Notes under the pieces: model-generated
Database searches by the model: none
What the model saw: the letters and a program-made list of their open reading frames with translations, nothing else
What the model was told of the DNA's origin: nothing
Position numbers and translations under genes: made by a program
NCBI GenBank assembly: GCA_016702555.1
Contig: JADJDV010000001.1
Span: 1 to 64,000, forward strand
DNA from: Burkholderiales bacterium
GTDB lineage: Bacteria; Pseudomonadota; Gammaproteobacteria; Burkholderiales; Burkholderiaceae_C
DNA: 64,000 nt
Direction of reading: 5' to 3'
Shown here: positions 36,801 through 44,576 of the stretch, piece by piece
Layout of the letters: the number at the start of each line of letters is the position of its first letter
Position numbering within the stretch: position 1 is the stretch's first letter

Positions 36801-37142
36801 CGCCTGGCGCGGCACGCCGACCTTGAACTGCACCGTGACCACCGCCACGCCGGGGCGCGACACGCTCATCACGTGCTCCACGCCCGTCATCTGCGACAGC
36901 ACCTGCTCGGCGGGCGTGGTGACCATGGCCTCCACGTCCTTCGCGCTGGCGCCGGGCCAGGGCACGATGACGTTGGCCATGGTCACGTCGATCTGCGGCT
37001 CTTCCTCGCGCGGGGTCACCAGCACGGCAAACACGCCCAGCAAAAAGGCCACCAGCGCCAGCAGCGGCGTGATCTGCGCGCCCTGAAAGTAGGCGGCGAT
37101 GCGGCCGGAGATGCCCAGGCGATGTTCCTGCATATCGCGCAT
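33864..37142 (-). CDS. RND-family efflux pump (AcrB-like, heavy-metal/hydrophobe type)
   Basis: The ATG at 37142 opens MRDMQEHRLGISGRIAAYFQ. The 1092-residue chain has the RND plan of two repeats of one plus five membrane helices and two large periplasmic loops. The proton-relay region in helix 4 reads SIGILVDDAIVVVENIHRH with two adjacent Asp residues, and the helix 6 region includes LMGPYMSPIPINASMGMLLSLAIAFVV. Helices of the second repeat are near ILIYLLVVAHFGSYLTPLIIMAPIPLTVIGVMPGH. It works with the adaptor 4 bases upstream and the TolC-like channel. The substrate is unknown, and sulfur-cluster context hints at toxic sulfur species or small stress compounds. Confidence 0.92.
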   Translation of the reverse strand: MRDMQEHRLGISGRIAAYFQGAQITPLLALVAFLLGVFAVLVTPREEEPQIDVTMANVIVPWPGASAKDVEAMVTTPAEQVLSQMTGVEHVMSVSRPGVAVVTVQFKVGVPRQAAVVRLYDAVGANADWLPQGLGVGQPIIKPKGVDDVPIVALTLHSTRGDAGAFELERVARSVEAEIKRVPGTREVKTLGGPGRAVMVEVDPTRLAAVGLTLHELRGALQSANLGLPVGDLLQGNRAIAIETGPYLHSAQDVADLVLASRAGKPVYLREVATVREGAPPAERYVWHGEVQRGEGAARVAEHPAVTLAITKKPGENAIDVANAVVQRASELHNTVIPADVQVSTTRNYGETANDKATTLIKKLLFATFAVVALVFIALGRREAAIVGTAVILTLTVTLFASWAWGFTLNRVSLFALIFSIGILVDDAIVVVENIHRHQQLFPGKPLREIIPGAVDEVGGPTILATFTVIAALLPMAFVSGLMGPYMSPIPINASMGMLLSLAIAFVVTPWLARLWMKAVHEHDDGKHGLAGKLAPLFERIFRPLLDERRGGRNRGLLGLVVAGLIVVSVALPVVGLVVLKMLPFDNKSEFQVIVDMPAGTPVEKNAAVLRALGAHLATVPEVLNYQAYAGTASPINFNGLVRQYDLRAGGEVGDLQVNLVDKAHRKDQSHLIAMRVRPALHAIGARFGANVKVVEVPPGPPVLAPIVAEVYGPDDSGRREVAKAVRAIFEATPGVVDVDDSTIAAAPKTLLLVDRAKAAQLGVTQQAIASTLRMGLAGDAATYLHDASRYAVPALIQLPAELHGSLDSLLQLTVRSRSGAAVPIRELVTVSDTVREQPIYRKDLLPVVFVTGDMAGTKSGDMDSPLYGMFQMRGQLAELRAPDGGALTEYFISQPANPYAGYALKWDGEWQITYETFRDMGAAYAVGLILIYLLVVAHFGSYLTPLIIMAPIPLTVIGVMPGHALLGAQFTATSMIGMIALAGIIVRNSILLVDFIHLQIEAGVAFKRAIVQSAITRAQPIALTALAAMIGALFILDDPIFNGLAIALIFGILVSTVLTLVVIPILYYVAYRRAHESAHEPALPPAAQPAT

Positions 37143-37146
37143 CGGC

Positions 37147-38205
37147 TTAATGGCCTCCGGCCACGGCCCGCGTGGCCGCCTGCGGATCGGTGATGAGTTG
37201 CTCGCCCGCGTCCAGGCCCGACAGCACCTCAACCTGATCGCCCTGCACCGGCCCCAGACGCAGCTGGCGCAGTTGCGGGCGCTTGTCTTCGCCCATCACA
37301 TAGACGGCGGTTACCTCGGCGCGGCGCACCACGGCCGTCACCGGAACGAACAAGCGCTGGCCCTGCCCCACATCGGCTGACGTCGCCAGTTGCAGGCGCG
37401 CAAACTGACCCGGCACCGCGCGGGTGCCCACGGGCAGGTCGGCGCGCACCGCTTGCGTCAGCGACTGCGGATCAACCGTGGGCAGCACCTGCACACGCAC
37501 CGGCGTTACTGCGGCATCGCCACCCGAGAGCCACACCTGCACGCCGCTGGTGCCGCCCTTGAGCGCGCTGGCCGGCACATGGGCCGTCACCCGCAAGGCA
37601 CCGGGGTCGTACACCGTCAGCAGCGGGCGCCCCGGCATCGCCATGTCGCCACGCTCCACCGCAAGCTGCGCCACCACGCCGTCGAACGGCGCCTTGACGA
37701 CATGAAAACCGGTTTGCGCGCGCGCCGCACCGGCCTGCGCCGACTGCGCGTTGACCTGCGCCTGAGCGGCGCGGTACTGGCTTTCGGCCTGCTCCAGCGC
37801 GCCCTGGCTGATGTAGTTCTTTTGCGCCAGTTGGCGCTTGCGGGCCAGCTCGGTAACGGCGACGTCAAGCGCGGCGCGCGCGGCGGCCACCTGGGCGCTG
37901 CTGGCGGCGGCGTTCTGCTCGGCGGCGCGGGCATCGATGCGCAGCAGGACCTGGCCGGCGCGCACCCGGTCGCCAGCGCGCACAGGGAGCTCCAGCACCG
38001 CACCGGGCACCTGCGCCGCGATCACCGACTGGCGCAGCGCCTCGACCTGGCCGTCGTAGCTGGCGGTTCGAGCCACCGGGGCGGCCTGCACCACCCGCAC
38101 CGGCAGTTCGGCCGCCACGGCGGGCGCACCCAGCATCGCCGCGAGCAGCAGTGAGCCGCCAACGATGATCCGCTGCCCCGCCGTCGCCGCACATGGAAAC
38201 GACAT
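37147..38205 (-). CDS. RND periplasmic adaptor (membrane-fusion protein)
   Basis: The start at 38205 (MSFPCAATAGQRIIVGGSLLLAAM) is chosen because earlier in-frame ATGs (38235 and 38262) fall into or beside the operator palindrome. After the signal peptide the chain shows VRVVQAAPVARTASYDGQVEALRQSVIAAQVPG, lipoyl half-motifs (VRAGDRVRAGQVLLRIDAR and VVKAPFDGVVAQLAVERGD), a coiled-coil hairpin between them and a C-terminal barrel. About 352 residues. It is the first gene of the leftward cluster and bridges the RND pump to the TolC-like channel. Confidence 0.88.
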   Translation of the reverse strand: MSFPCAATAGQRIIVGGSLLLAAMLGAPAVAAELPVRVVQAAPVARTASYDGQVEALRQSVIAAQVPGAVLELPVRAGDRVRAGQVLLRIDARAAEQNAAASSAQVAAARAALDVAVTELARKRQLAQKNYISQGALEQAESQYRAAQAQVNAQSAQAGAARAQTGFHVVKAPFDGVVAQLAVERGDMAMPGRPLLTVYDPGALRVTAHVPASALKGGTSGVQVWLSGGDAAVTPVRVQVLPTVDPQSLTQAVRADLPVGTRAVPGQFARLQLATSADVGQGQRLFVPVTAVVRRAEVTAVYVMGEDKRPQLRQLRLGPVQGDQVEVLSGLDAGEQLITDPQAATRAVAGGH

Positions 38206-38246
38206 CCTCAGAAATTGCTTGCATTTCAAATCCATTGCGATATTAT

Positions 38247-38270
38247 TTGCGTAATCATGCAAATACGCAA
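38247..38270. promoter_or_regulatory. Operator-like palindrome between the adaptor and arsR-type genes
   Basis: TTGCGTA (38247-38253) and TACGCAA (38264-38270) are exact inverted repeats with a 10-base spacer. Nested outside lie ATTGCG and CGCAAT, and inside TTTGC/GCAAA. This AT-rich site in the divergent gap is where an ArsR dimer would block both promoters. Confidence 0.65.
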
Positions 38271-38343
38271 TAGCGTAAGCACAACAATTTTTCCGGCAGC
38301 CGCTAGACTGACGGCAGACTCGGTCCTATCGGAGTGTTCGTTC

Positions 38344-38730
38344 TTGAACTCGCTCAACCATCTGCCCCCCGCCGCGCTGGAGCATGTCGCGCAGTATTTC
38401 CGCACGCTGTCGGAGCCGACGCGGCTGCGCATCCTCAACGTGCTGGGCACCGAACAGATGAGCGTCGGCGACATTGCCGAGCGGGCGGATTCCAGCGTCG
38501 CCAACGTGTCGCGCCACCTGGCGCAGATGGCGCGGCACGGCCTGATCGCGCGCGAAAGCCAGGGCAACAGCGTGCTCTACCGCATCGCCGATCCGACGGT
38601 GAACGAATTGTGCGATCTGGTCTGCGGTAGCATCGCCAAGCGGCTGGAGGAGATCGCCGACGAGCGCGCGGCGTTCAAGAAGAGCGCGCCGACCGCCAGG
38701 TCAGGCAGCGCGCGCGCCTCTCGCCGCTGA
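38344..38730 (+). CDS. ArsR-family transcriptional regulator (BigR/SqrR-like by context)
   Basis: The TTG at 38344 (preceded by GGAG) is chosen since earlier starts would put the operator inside the gene. The winged helix reads YFRTLSEPTRLRILNVLGTEQMSVGDIAERADSSVANVSRHLAQM, then the wing ARESQGNSVLYRIADP. Two cysteines lie close together near the C-terminus (ELCDLVCGS), a C-x3-C pair that could sense metal, sulfide or persulfide. In BigR and SqrR, ArsR proteins that control sulfide oxidation, a Cys pair forms a polysulfide bridge, but with different spacing. The gene diverges from the pump/SQR-like cluster and is its likely repressor. 128 residues. Confidence 0.82.
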   Translation: MNSLNHLPPAALEHVAQYFRTLSEPTRLRILNVLGTEQMSVGDIAERADSSVANVSRHLAQMARHGLIARESQGNSVLYRIADPTVNELCDLVCGSIAKRLEEIADERAAFKKSAPTARSGSARASRR

Positions 38731-38755
38731 CGAGGCGCCTGCGCGGGCGCGAGGC

Positions 38756-39208
38756 TCAGGCAGCCGCTTCCGGCGCGCGCACCACCAGCGTGTTGATCTT
38801 GGTGTGCGACAGCACGCTTTGCGCGACGCTGCCGAGCACCAGCTTCTCCAGCCCGCGGCGGCCGTGCGAGCCCATCACGATCAGGTCGGCGCCGACGGCG
38901 TCGGCCGCCTCCAGCACCCCGCGCCAGACGGTGTGCGACTCGACCACCTTGGTTTCCGCCGCCACGCCATCCTGGCGCAGGCGCTGGCTGGCCGCGTCCA
39001 TGGCGGCGTTGGCCTCGGCCTTGGCGGCGGCCAGGTACTGATCCTGACCGTAGGCGAAGTCGGCGCCGACGCCGGTGAAGGGATAGGGATCGATCACGTA
39101 GATCGCCGTCACCGCGCTGCCAAAGGCCTTGGCCAGGCCGACGGCCTTGTCGATCGCCGCCAGCGAGGCGGCCGAGCCGTCGACGGGAACCAGGATGTGC
39201 TTGAACAT
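38756..39208 (-). CDS. Universal stress protein (UspA family)
   Basis: The ATG at 39208 follows AAGGAGAAGAGC. The protein has MFKHILVPVDGSAASLAAIDKAVGLAKAFG at the start and the ATP-binding GxxGxxG-like block IVMGSHGRRGLEKLVLGSVAQSVLSHTKINTLVVR at the end. 150 residues, a single Usp domain. It probably binds ATP and supports survival under starvation or redox stress. Monocistronic, convergent with the arsR-type gene. Confidence 0.92.
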   Translation of the reverse strand: MFKHILVPVDGSAASLAAIDKAVGLAKAFGSAVTAIYVIDPYPFTGVGADFAYGQDQYLAAAKAEANAAMDAASQRLRQDGVAAETKVVESHTVWRGVLEAADAVGADLIVMGSHGRRGLEKLVLGSVAQSVLSHTKINTLVVRAPEAAA

Positions 39209-39284
39209 GCTCTTCTCCTTGAAACCACTGCGGGGTGAACGAATGCATTCTGAGCGTACACCAAGACCCGCGACTTGATGCGCG

Positions 39285-40049
39285 TCAATCGGCAGGATCG
39301 AGAAAACCACCGGCGCGCAGCGTCACCACCAGGGTGTCGCGATGGCCATGCCCGCCCGCGACGGCCGGCTGGATCGGCGTGCTTTCGTGGATCACGCGGG
39401 TGTCGTCCATCAGCAGCAGCGACCAGGGCTCACGCAGCGTGAAACGCTGGCCCAGCGGGCCATCCAGTTCGAACACGCGCGTCTCGCCGCCCTTGATCGC
39501 CTCGCGCCCGATGAGAAACACCGCCACCAGGTCCACCCCGTCGCGGTGCGCGCCCTCGGGCGTGGGGCGGCCGATGCCGCCTTCCGTGTCGATGCGGAAC
39601 TGGTGCGCCTCGCCATACCAGGGCTGGGCGCCGCGCAACGCGTCGGCCAGGCGCGCCAGCCAGCGCAGCAGGGCCTGCCACTCGGGGCGCTCGGTCGTGG
39701 CGGGCACGATCGGCTCGAACCAGCGCTGCATGCCGCCGTGCAGCGCGTTGTAGTCGAGCGGCTGCCAGTGCGGCCGATACGGCACGGCGCGCACCGCGTC
39801 GTCCTGCACGATGAAGGAGGCGTGGCGCCGCAGACGGTAGCGGCCGCCGTCCTTCAGGTAATGGTCGGGCGCCAGCGTATCCCAGTCACCCGTGATCTCG
39901 GCCAGCGCGGCGGCGTCCACCCCCGCCTGCGCGCGCACGCTGGCCGCATCCAGCACGGCGAAGCCTGGCGTGCGCAGCAACGGCAGCAACTGGTCGGCCG
40001 AAGCCAGCGGGGGCGAGAACATGGGGTGCGGTGCCGGGTGGAAGAACAT
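39285..40049 (-). CDS. 2OG-Fe(II) dioxygenase-like protein (2OG-Fe_Oxy_2 family)
   Basis: The start at 40049 (MFFHPAPHPMFSPPLASADQ) is a choice among ATGs at 40112, 40049 and 40022. Putative iron ligands are in EGAHRDGVDLVAVF (H-x-D) and VIHESTPIQP (distal His), followed by RDTLVVTLRAGG with the Arg expected to hold 2-oxoglutarate. The upstream block KDGGRYRLRRHASFIV is typical of the family. Members hydroxylate amino acids (isoleucine dioxygenase is one). The substrate here is unknown. About 254 residues. Confidence 0.8.
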   Translation of the reverse strand: MFFHPAPHPMFSPPLASADQLLPLLRTPGFAVLDAASVRAQAGVDAAALAEITGDWDTLAPDHYLKDGGRYRLRRHASFIVQDDAVRAVPYRPHWQPLDYNALHGGMQRWFEPIVPATTERPEWQALLRWLARLADALRGAQPWYGEAHQFRIDTEGGIGRPTPEGAHRDGVDLVAVFLIGREAIKGGETRVFELDGPLGQRFTLREPWSLLLMDDTRVIHESTPIQPAVAGGHGHRDTLVVTLRAGGFLDPAD

Positions 40050-40176
40050 CCCGAGCATAGCGGTGCGCCGCATCGCCAGGCCCGCGGCCGCGGCTTGACC
40101 ACGCCGCACACGTTGCGACCGGCCGATTCGCGACAATCACGCTCGTGACGCGCCCGCGCGCACGGCCCGCCCCCGC

Positions 40177-40803
40177 ATGGAACTGCTCTCGCCCACCCTC
40201 GTCGCCCTGGCGCTGGCCATCGCGCTGGCCTGCAAGCCCTGGCGCCTGCTCGGCCATGGCGGCCTGGCCTCGCCGCTGCTGGCGGCGCTGGTCATCACGC
40301 CCTGGCTGTGGGCGCTGCCCTGGCTGCACCGCATGCCGCTGCAGTTGCAGCTGTCGGGCGCCTGCCTGATCGGGCTGGCGCTGGGCTGGCCGCTGGCGGT
40401 TCCGGTGCTGTGCCTGGTGGCGCTGGCCGCCGGCCTGCTGGCCCCGCTGGGCTGGCAGCAGCAGGTGGACATGGCGCTGTGGCTGGGCATCGTGCCGGTC
40501 ACGCTGTCCTTCCTGCTGGGCATGGTGCTGCGCCGCTGGGTCTGGAAGCATGTCTTCGTCTACATCCTCGGGCGTGCCTTTCTCGGCACCGTGCTGTGCA
40601 TGTTCATCGCCGGCGCGCTGGCGCAGCGCATGGGCCACGGGCTGAACATCGCCGTCGAGCCCGATCTGGCCATGGTGGCGCGCTGGCTGATGGCCTGGGG
40701 CGACGGCGTGCTGACCGGCATGATGGCGGCGATCTGCGTCGCGTTCCGGCCGCACTGGCTGGCCACCTGGTCGGACCAGATCTATCTGCGCCAGCCGGGC
40801 TAG
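40177..40803 (+). CDS. CbiM-like integral membrane protein (ECF-type permease family)
   Basis: 208 residues with six or so helices. The end block LGTVLCMFIAGALAQRMGHG, MVARWLMAWGDGVLTGMMAAICVAFRPHWLATWSDQIYL is characteristic of a betaproteobacterial family usually placed near CbiM-type energy-coupling factor permeases. No ATPase or T component lies nearby, so transport is not shown. It starts 36 bases downstream of a minimal divergent gap and is followed 8 bases later by the DUF502 gene. Confidence 0.65.
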   Translation: MELLSPTLVALALAIALACKPWRLLGHGGLASPLLAALVITPWLWALPWLHRMPLQLQLSGACLIGLALGWPLAVPVLCLVALAAGLLAPLGWQQQVDMALWLGIVPVTLSFLLGMVLRRWVWKHVFVYILGRAFLGTVLCMFIAGALAQRMGHGLNIAVEPDLAMVARWLMAWGDGVLTGMMAAICVAFRPHWLATWSDQIYLRQPG

Positions 40804-40811
40804 CATTGACC

Positions 40812-41519
40812 ATGGCCGACACGCCCAAACGTTTCCAGCCCCTGCGCCCGCTGCTGACCGGCCTGCTGGCGCTGCTGCCGCTGGCCGCCACCCTCGTGCT
40901 GCTGGTCTGGGCCTGGAAGCTGGCGGCCGACTGGCTCGGCCCGCGCAGCGCCATCGGCAGCCTGCTGACCAGCCTCGGCCTGGGCATGGCGGCCGATTCG
41001 GTGCTGCCCGGCTACCTGCTCGGGCTGCTGGCGATCGTCGTGCTGGTCTACGGCTTCGGCCTGCTGGTCGAGGCCGGGTTGCAGCGCGGCGTGGACCGCA
41101 TCGTGAAGGCGCTGATGCAGCGCATTCCGGTGGTGCGCACGGTCTACGACGTCCTGCATCGCCTGGTCGGCCTGATCAGCAAGCCCAAGGACGAGGGCCT
41201 GAATTCGATGAGCCCGGTGTGGCTGTACTTCGGCGGCTTGCCGGCCGACGGCGCCGCCGCCGACACCACCGTCGTGCTGGGCCTGCTGACCACGCACGAG
41301 CCGGTGCTGCTGGGCGGCCAGCCTTTCCACGGTGTGCTGGTGCCGACGGCGCCGGTGCCGGTGGGCGGCGGCCTGCTGTTCGTGCCGGCGCACTGGGTGG
41401 TGCCGGCCGAGATCGGGATCGAGGGCGTGACCAGCATCTATGTGTCGATGGGCGTCACCGCCGGCCAGTACCTGCACGCGCAGGCGCCCGCGCAACCACC
41501 GAAATCCGGCCCAAGCTGA
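40812..41519 (+). CDS. DUF502 membrane protein
   Basis: Two helices near the N-terminus (LLTGLLALLPLAATLVLLVWAW and LLGLLAIVVLVYGFGLLVEAG) are followed by the conserved DUF502 block RIPVVRTVYDVLHRLVGLIS and a soluble C-terminal part with PTAPVPVGGGLLFVP and ISMGV-type ending (SIYVSMGVTAG). 235 residues. Function unknown in bacteria; the family reaches into plants as COV1-like proteins. It is transcribed with the upstream CbiM-like gene. Confidence 0.85.
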   Translation: MADTPKRFQPLRPLLTGLLALLPLAATLVLLVWAWKLAADWLGPRSAIGSLLTSLGLGMAADSVLPGYLLGLLAIVVLVYGFGLLVEAGLQRGVDRIVKALMQRIPVVRTVYDVLHRLVGLISKPKDEGLNSMSPVWLYFGGLPADGAAADTTVVLGLLTTHEPVLLGGQPFHGVLVPTAPVPVGGGLLFVPAHWVVPAEIGIEGVTSIYVSMGVTAGQYLHAQAPAQPPKSGPS

Positions 41520-41533
41520 GCGATCACATTCCC

Positions 41534-41547
41534 TTGATTCGGATCAA
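41534..41547 (+). promoter_or_regulatory. FNR/Anr-type binding site upstream of the DUF3149 gene
   Basis: TTGAT-TCGG-ATCAA is an exact match to the FNR consensus TTGAT-N4-ATCAA. It lies 64 bases before the DUF3149 ATG, a distance suiting activation of a promoter with a start near 41582-41594. This suggests induction under low oxygen. Confidence 0.65.
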
Positions 41548-41610
41548 GATCAAGGCGGTGCGATCAAGCCACACTTGCGACATGGTTATTCACTCGCAAA
41601 GGAAACAATC

Positions 41611-41745
41611 ATGAAGCTCTGGCAAGACCTGTTCGGCACCGACTACGGCTTGATGAGCATCGCCGGCATCATCTTCATGATCCTGATGGCCATCTGGTTT
41701 GTGTTCTTCTTCATCCGCAAGTCGGCGCAACCGCCAAAGCAATAA
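41611..41745 (+). CDS. DUF3149 small membrane protein
   Basis: 44 residues: MKLWQDLFGTDYGLMSIAGI, then a single helix (IIFMILMAIWFVFFFIRK) and a short basic end. The opening is the DUF3149 signature found across Comamonadaceae and relatives. GGAAACAATC precedes the ATG. Function unknown. An FNR-type site upstream suggests it is an oxygen-regulated inner-membrane microprotein, perhaps an accessory of a respiratory complex, though that last step is inference. Confidence 0.85.
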   Translation: MKLWQDLFGTDYGLMSIAGIIFMILMAIWFVFFFIRKSAQPPKQ

Positions 41746-41760
41746 GCGCAGCCGCGGCCG

Positions 41761-43458
41761 TCAGGCGCGCGCGGCCTCGGCCTCCTGCAGGCTGCGCCAC
41801 ATCACCTTACCCGAGCCGCTCTTGGGCAGGGCATCGACAAACTGCACCACGCGCGGCGCCTTGTACACCGCCATGTGCTCACGGCACCAGTCGACGATGT
41901 CCTGCTCCTTCACCTGGCCTTGCTGGCCCGGCCGCAGCACGACCACGGCCTTGACCGACTCGCCGCGATAGGCGTCCTGGGTGGCGATCACGCAGGCCTC
42001 CTGGATCGCCGGATGCCTGAACATCAGCGCCTCGACCTCGGCTGGCCAGACCTTGAAGCCCGACGCGTTGATCATGCGCTTGAGCCGGTCGGTGATGAAG
42101 AAGTAGCCGTCCTCGTCCACCCGGCCCAGATCGCCCGAGCGGAAAAACCGCTTGCCCTCCAGCTCGAAGAAGGCGGCGGCGGTGGCGTCGGGCCGCTTCC
42201 AGTAGCCCTGGAACACCTCGGGCCCGTGGATCACGATCTCGCCCTGCTCGCCCTGCGGCAGCTCGCGCAGCGTCTCGGGATCGACCACCCGCGCGTCGGT
42301 GCTGAGGAAGGGGATGCCCAGGCATTGCTGCTTGCTGTGGTCGAGTGGGTTCTGGTGCGAGGGTGCGGCGGTCTCGGTCAGGCCGTAGCCCTCGGCGTAG
42401 CGCAAGCCGTAGGTGTCGAACAGGCGCTGCGCGATCGCCTGCGGCATGGCCGCGCCGCCGCCGCTGATGGTCTTCAGGCTGCTCAGGTCGAAGCTGGCGA
42501 AGTTGGGGCTGGCCAGCAGGTCGATGATCATGGTCGGGATGTTGGTGAAGCTGCTCACCTTCCAGCGCGAGATCAGGCGCCCCGCCAGTTCGCGGTCCCA
42601 GCGCGGCATCAGCACCATGGTCGCACCCAGGTAGACCGCCGCGTGCATCACCGACACCATGCCGGTGATGTGGAACATGGGCACCACCACCAGCGCCACC
42701 GTCTCGGCCGTGCCACTGCCCCACAGGCCGGAGGCCACCGCGTTGTGCATGATCGAGGCGTGCGTGTGCATGCAGCCCTTGGGCAGACCGGTGGTGCCGC
42801 TGGTGTAGGGCAGCACGCTCAGGTCCTGCGGGCCGGCCGTGGTCTCGGCCAGCGGGCCACCCCAGGCCAGCGCGTCCTGCCAGGCGTGGACCTGACCATC
42901 GGCCAGCGTCGGCAGCGCGTGCGGTGCCAGCAGCCAGTCGCGCCAGGCGGCGGGTGGCGCGTCCTCGCCCTCGATGGCGGCGTCGAAGGCGTCGGTGAAG
43001 CGGGTCACGATCAAGTGCTGTAGGCGCTGCCCGGCGGGCAGCGCGTCACTGGCCGCCGCCAGCTCGCCCGCCAGGTCGGCGGTGGTGATGGCCACCCTGG
43101 CGTCGGGGTCGGTGATGTAGTGCTTCAGTTCCTCGGCGCGGTTCATCGGGTTGACCGGCACCACCACCGCGTCGGCGCGCAGGATGGCGAAATGCGCGAT
43201 CACCAGCTGCGGGCAGTTCTGCATGTCAAGCAGCACGCGATCGCCCTTGAGCACGCCCAGCGACTGCAGGCGGGCCGCCAGCCGCTCGCAGGCCTGCCGC
43301 AGTTGCGCGTAGCTGAGCGTGCGGCCGAAGAACACCAGCGCCGGCTTGTCCGGGTAGCGCCGCGCGCTGATCGCCAGGTTGTCCCACAGTGAGGTCGCGG
43401 GCGGCGTGATGGCATGCGGCAGGCGCGCAGGCCAGAATTTGTGATGGGGGCGCGTCAT
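41761..43458 (-). CDS. Long-chain fatty-acid / acyl-CoA synthetase (AMP-binding)
   Basis: The 565-residue protein has the ANL-family motifs: P-loop LPYTSGTTGLPKGCMHTHAS, aromatic/A5 block YAEGYGLTETAAPSHQNP, A7 FFRSGDLGRVDEDGYFFITDR, the hinge DRLKRMINASGFKVWPAEVE and catalytic Lys in LPKSGSGKVMWR. It activates a carboxylic acid to acyl-AMP and then to acyl-CoA in the cytosol. Exact chain-length preference cannot be read. Transcribed alone, it diverges from the GDPD gene. Confidence 0.9.
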   Translation of the reverse strand: MTRPHHKFWPARLPHAITPPATSLWDNLAISARRYPDKPALVFFGRTLSYAQLRQACERLAARLQSLGVLKGDRVLLDMQNCPQLVIAHFAILRADAVVVPVNPMNRAEELKHYITDPDARVAITTADLAGELAAASDALPAGQRLQHLIVTRFTDAFDAAIEGEDAPPAAWRDWLLAPHALPTLADGQVHAWQDALAWGGPLAETTAGPQDLSVLPYTSGTTGLPKGCMHTHASIMHNAVASGLWGSGTAETVALVVVPMFHITGMVSVMHAAVYLGATMVLMPRWDRELAGRLISRWKVSSFTNIPTMIIDLLASPNFASFDLSSLKTISGGGAAMPQAIAQRLFDTYGLRYAEGYGLTETAAPSHQNPLDHSKQQCLGIPFLSTDARVVDPETLRELPQGEQGEIVIHGPEVFQGYWKRPDATAAAFFELEGKRFFRSGDLGRVDEDGYFFITDRLKRMINASGFKVWPAEVEALMFRHPAIQEACVIATQDAYRGESVKAVVVLRPGQQGQVKEQDIVDWCREHMAVYKAPRVVQFVDALPKSGSGKVMWRSLQEAEAARA

Positions 43459-43591
43459 CGCGGCTGGTCTCCTGATGTTGTGGTGGCGATGCTAGCGCGA
43501 TCCGGCATGGGCTTCGTCGCCCCGTTTGTCGCCACCGCGACGGCCGGCAACGCTACCATGCGGCGCATCCCGGCTCTGCTCACATGCACCC

Positions 43592-44563
43592 ATGCCACTG
43601 CCGCGCCTCCGCACCGCCCTGCCCGTCCTGCTGCTGGGCCTGGCCGGCCTGGTCCAGGCCTTCGACCTGCAAGGCCATCGCGGCGCGCGCGGGCTGGCGC
43701 CGGAAAACACCCTGGCCGGCTTCGAGCGCGCGCTCGCCATCGGCGTCACCACGCTGGAGCTGGACATCGCCCTCAGCGCCGAGGGCGTGCCGGTGATCGT
43801 GCACGACCCCTCTCTGCCGCCCGACATGACCCGCGACGCGCAGGGCGAATGGCTGGCCGCGCCGACGCCCTTGATCCGCACACTCACCCTGCCCGAACTG
43901 CAAGCCTACGACCTCGGTCGCGCGCGCGAGGGCAGCCGCACCGCGCGCGACTTCCCCGCGCAACAGCCGGTCGACGGCGAACGCCTGCCCACGCTGGCGC
44001 AACTGTTCGAGCGCGTGACGGCACTCGGCGCGAGCCAAGTGCGCTTCAACATCGAGACCAAGACCAACCCCGACAAGCCGCAGGACACCGCCTCGCCCGA
44101 GGCCTTCGTCGGCGCCATCCTGTCCGCGGTGCGCGCCGCCGGCATGACGCAGCGCGTGACACTGCAAAGCTTCGACTGGCGCACGCTCAGGCTGGCGCAG
44201 CAGCAGGCGCCCGAGATTCCCACCGCCTACCTCAGCATCGAAACCCGCCAAGCCAACAACACCGCTGCGCCGGCCTGGACCGGCGGCCTGAAGCGCGCCG
44301 ATTACCCGTCGGTGCCGCACATGGTGCAGGCCGCCGGCGGCAGGCTGTGGGCACCGCACCACGCCAGCCTGAGCGAAACGGCGGTGCGGCAGGCCCAGCC
44401 GCTTGGGCTGAAGGTGATTCCCTGGACCGTGAACGAGCCGGCCGACATGCAGCGCCTGATCGGCTGGGGCGTGGATGGCCTCATCACCGACTACCCCGAC
44501 CGCCTGCGCGAGGCCATGCGCGCCGCCGGCCTGCCGCTGCCGCCGGCGCTGCCCGCGCGGTGA
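43592..44563 (+). CDS. Glycerophosphodiester phosphodiesterase, secreted
   Basis: The ATG at 43592 gives a signal peptide (MPLPRLRTALPVLLLGLAGLVQA). The GDPD active site follows at once: HRGARGLAPENTLAGFERALAIGVTTLELDIALSAEGVPVIVHDP, with catalytic His residues and the Glu/Asp metal ligands. The end has VIPWTVNEPADMQRLIGWGVDGLITDYPD. It hydrolyses glycerophosphodiesters to glycerol-3-phosphate and alcohol in the periplasm. 323 residues. It is convergent with glnB, 13 bases away. Confidence 0.92.
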   Translation: MPLPRLRTALPVLLLGLAGLVQAFDLQGHRGARGLAPENTLAGFERALAIGVTTLELDIALSAEGVPVIVHDPSLPPDMTRDAQGEWLAAPTPLIRTLTLPELQAYDLGRAREGSRTARDFPAQQPVDGERLPTLAQLFERVTALGASQVRFNIETKTNPDKPQDTASPEAFVGAILSAVRAAGMTQRVTLQSFDWRTLRLAQQQAPEIPTAYLSIETRQANNTAAPAWTGGLKRADYPSVPHMVQAAGGRLWAPHHASLSETAVRQAQPLGLKVIPWTVNEPADMQRLIGWGVDGLITDYPDRLREAMRAAGLPLPPALPAR

Positions 44564-44576
44564 ACTGGACGAACGG

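Noticed and set aside
33903..37193. A 1096-codon open frame on the + strand opposite the RND pump gene
   Set aside because: It is the codon-position shadow of a GC-rich gene: rich in His, Gln, Arg and Gly, with no motifs or hydrophobic pattern, while the - strand encodes a full RND pump.
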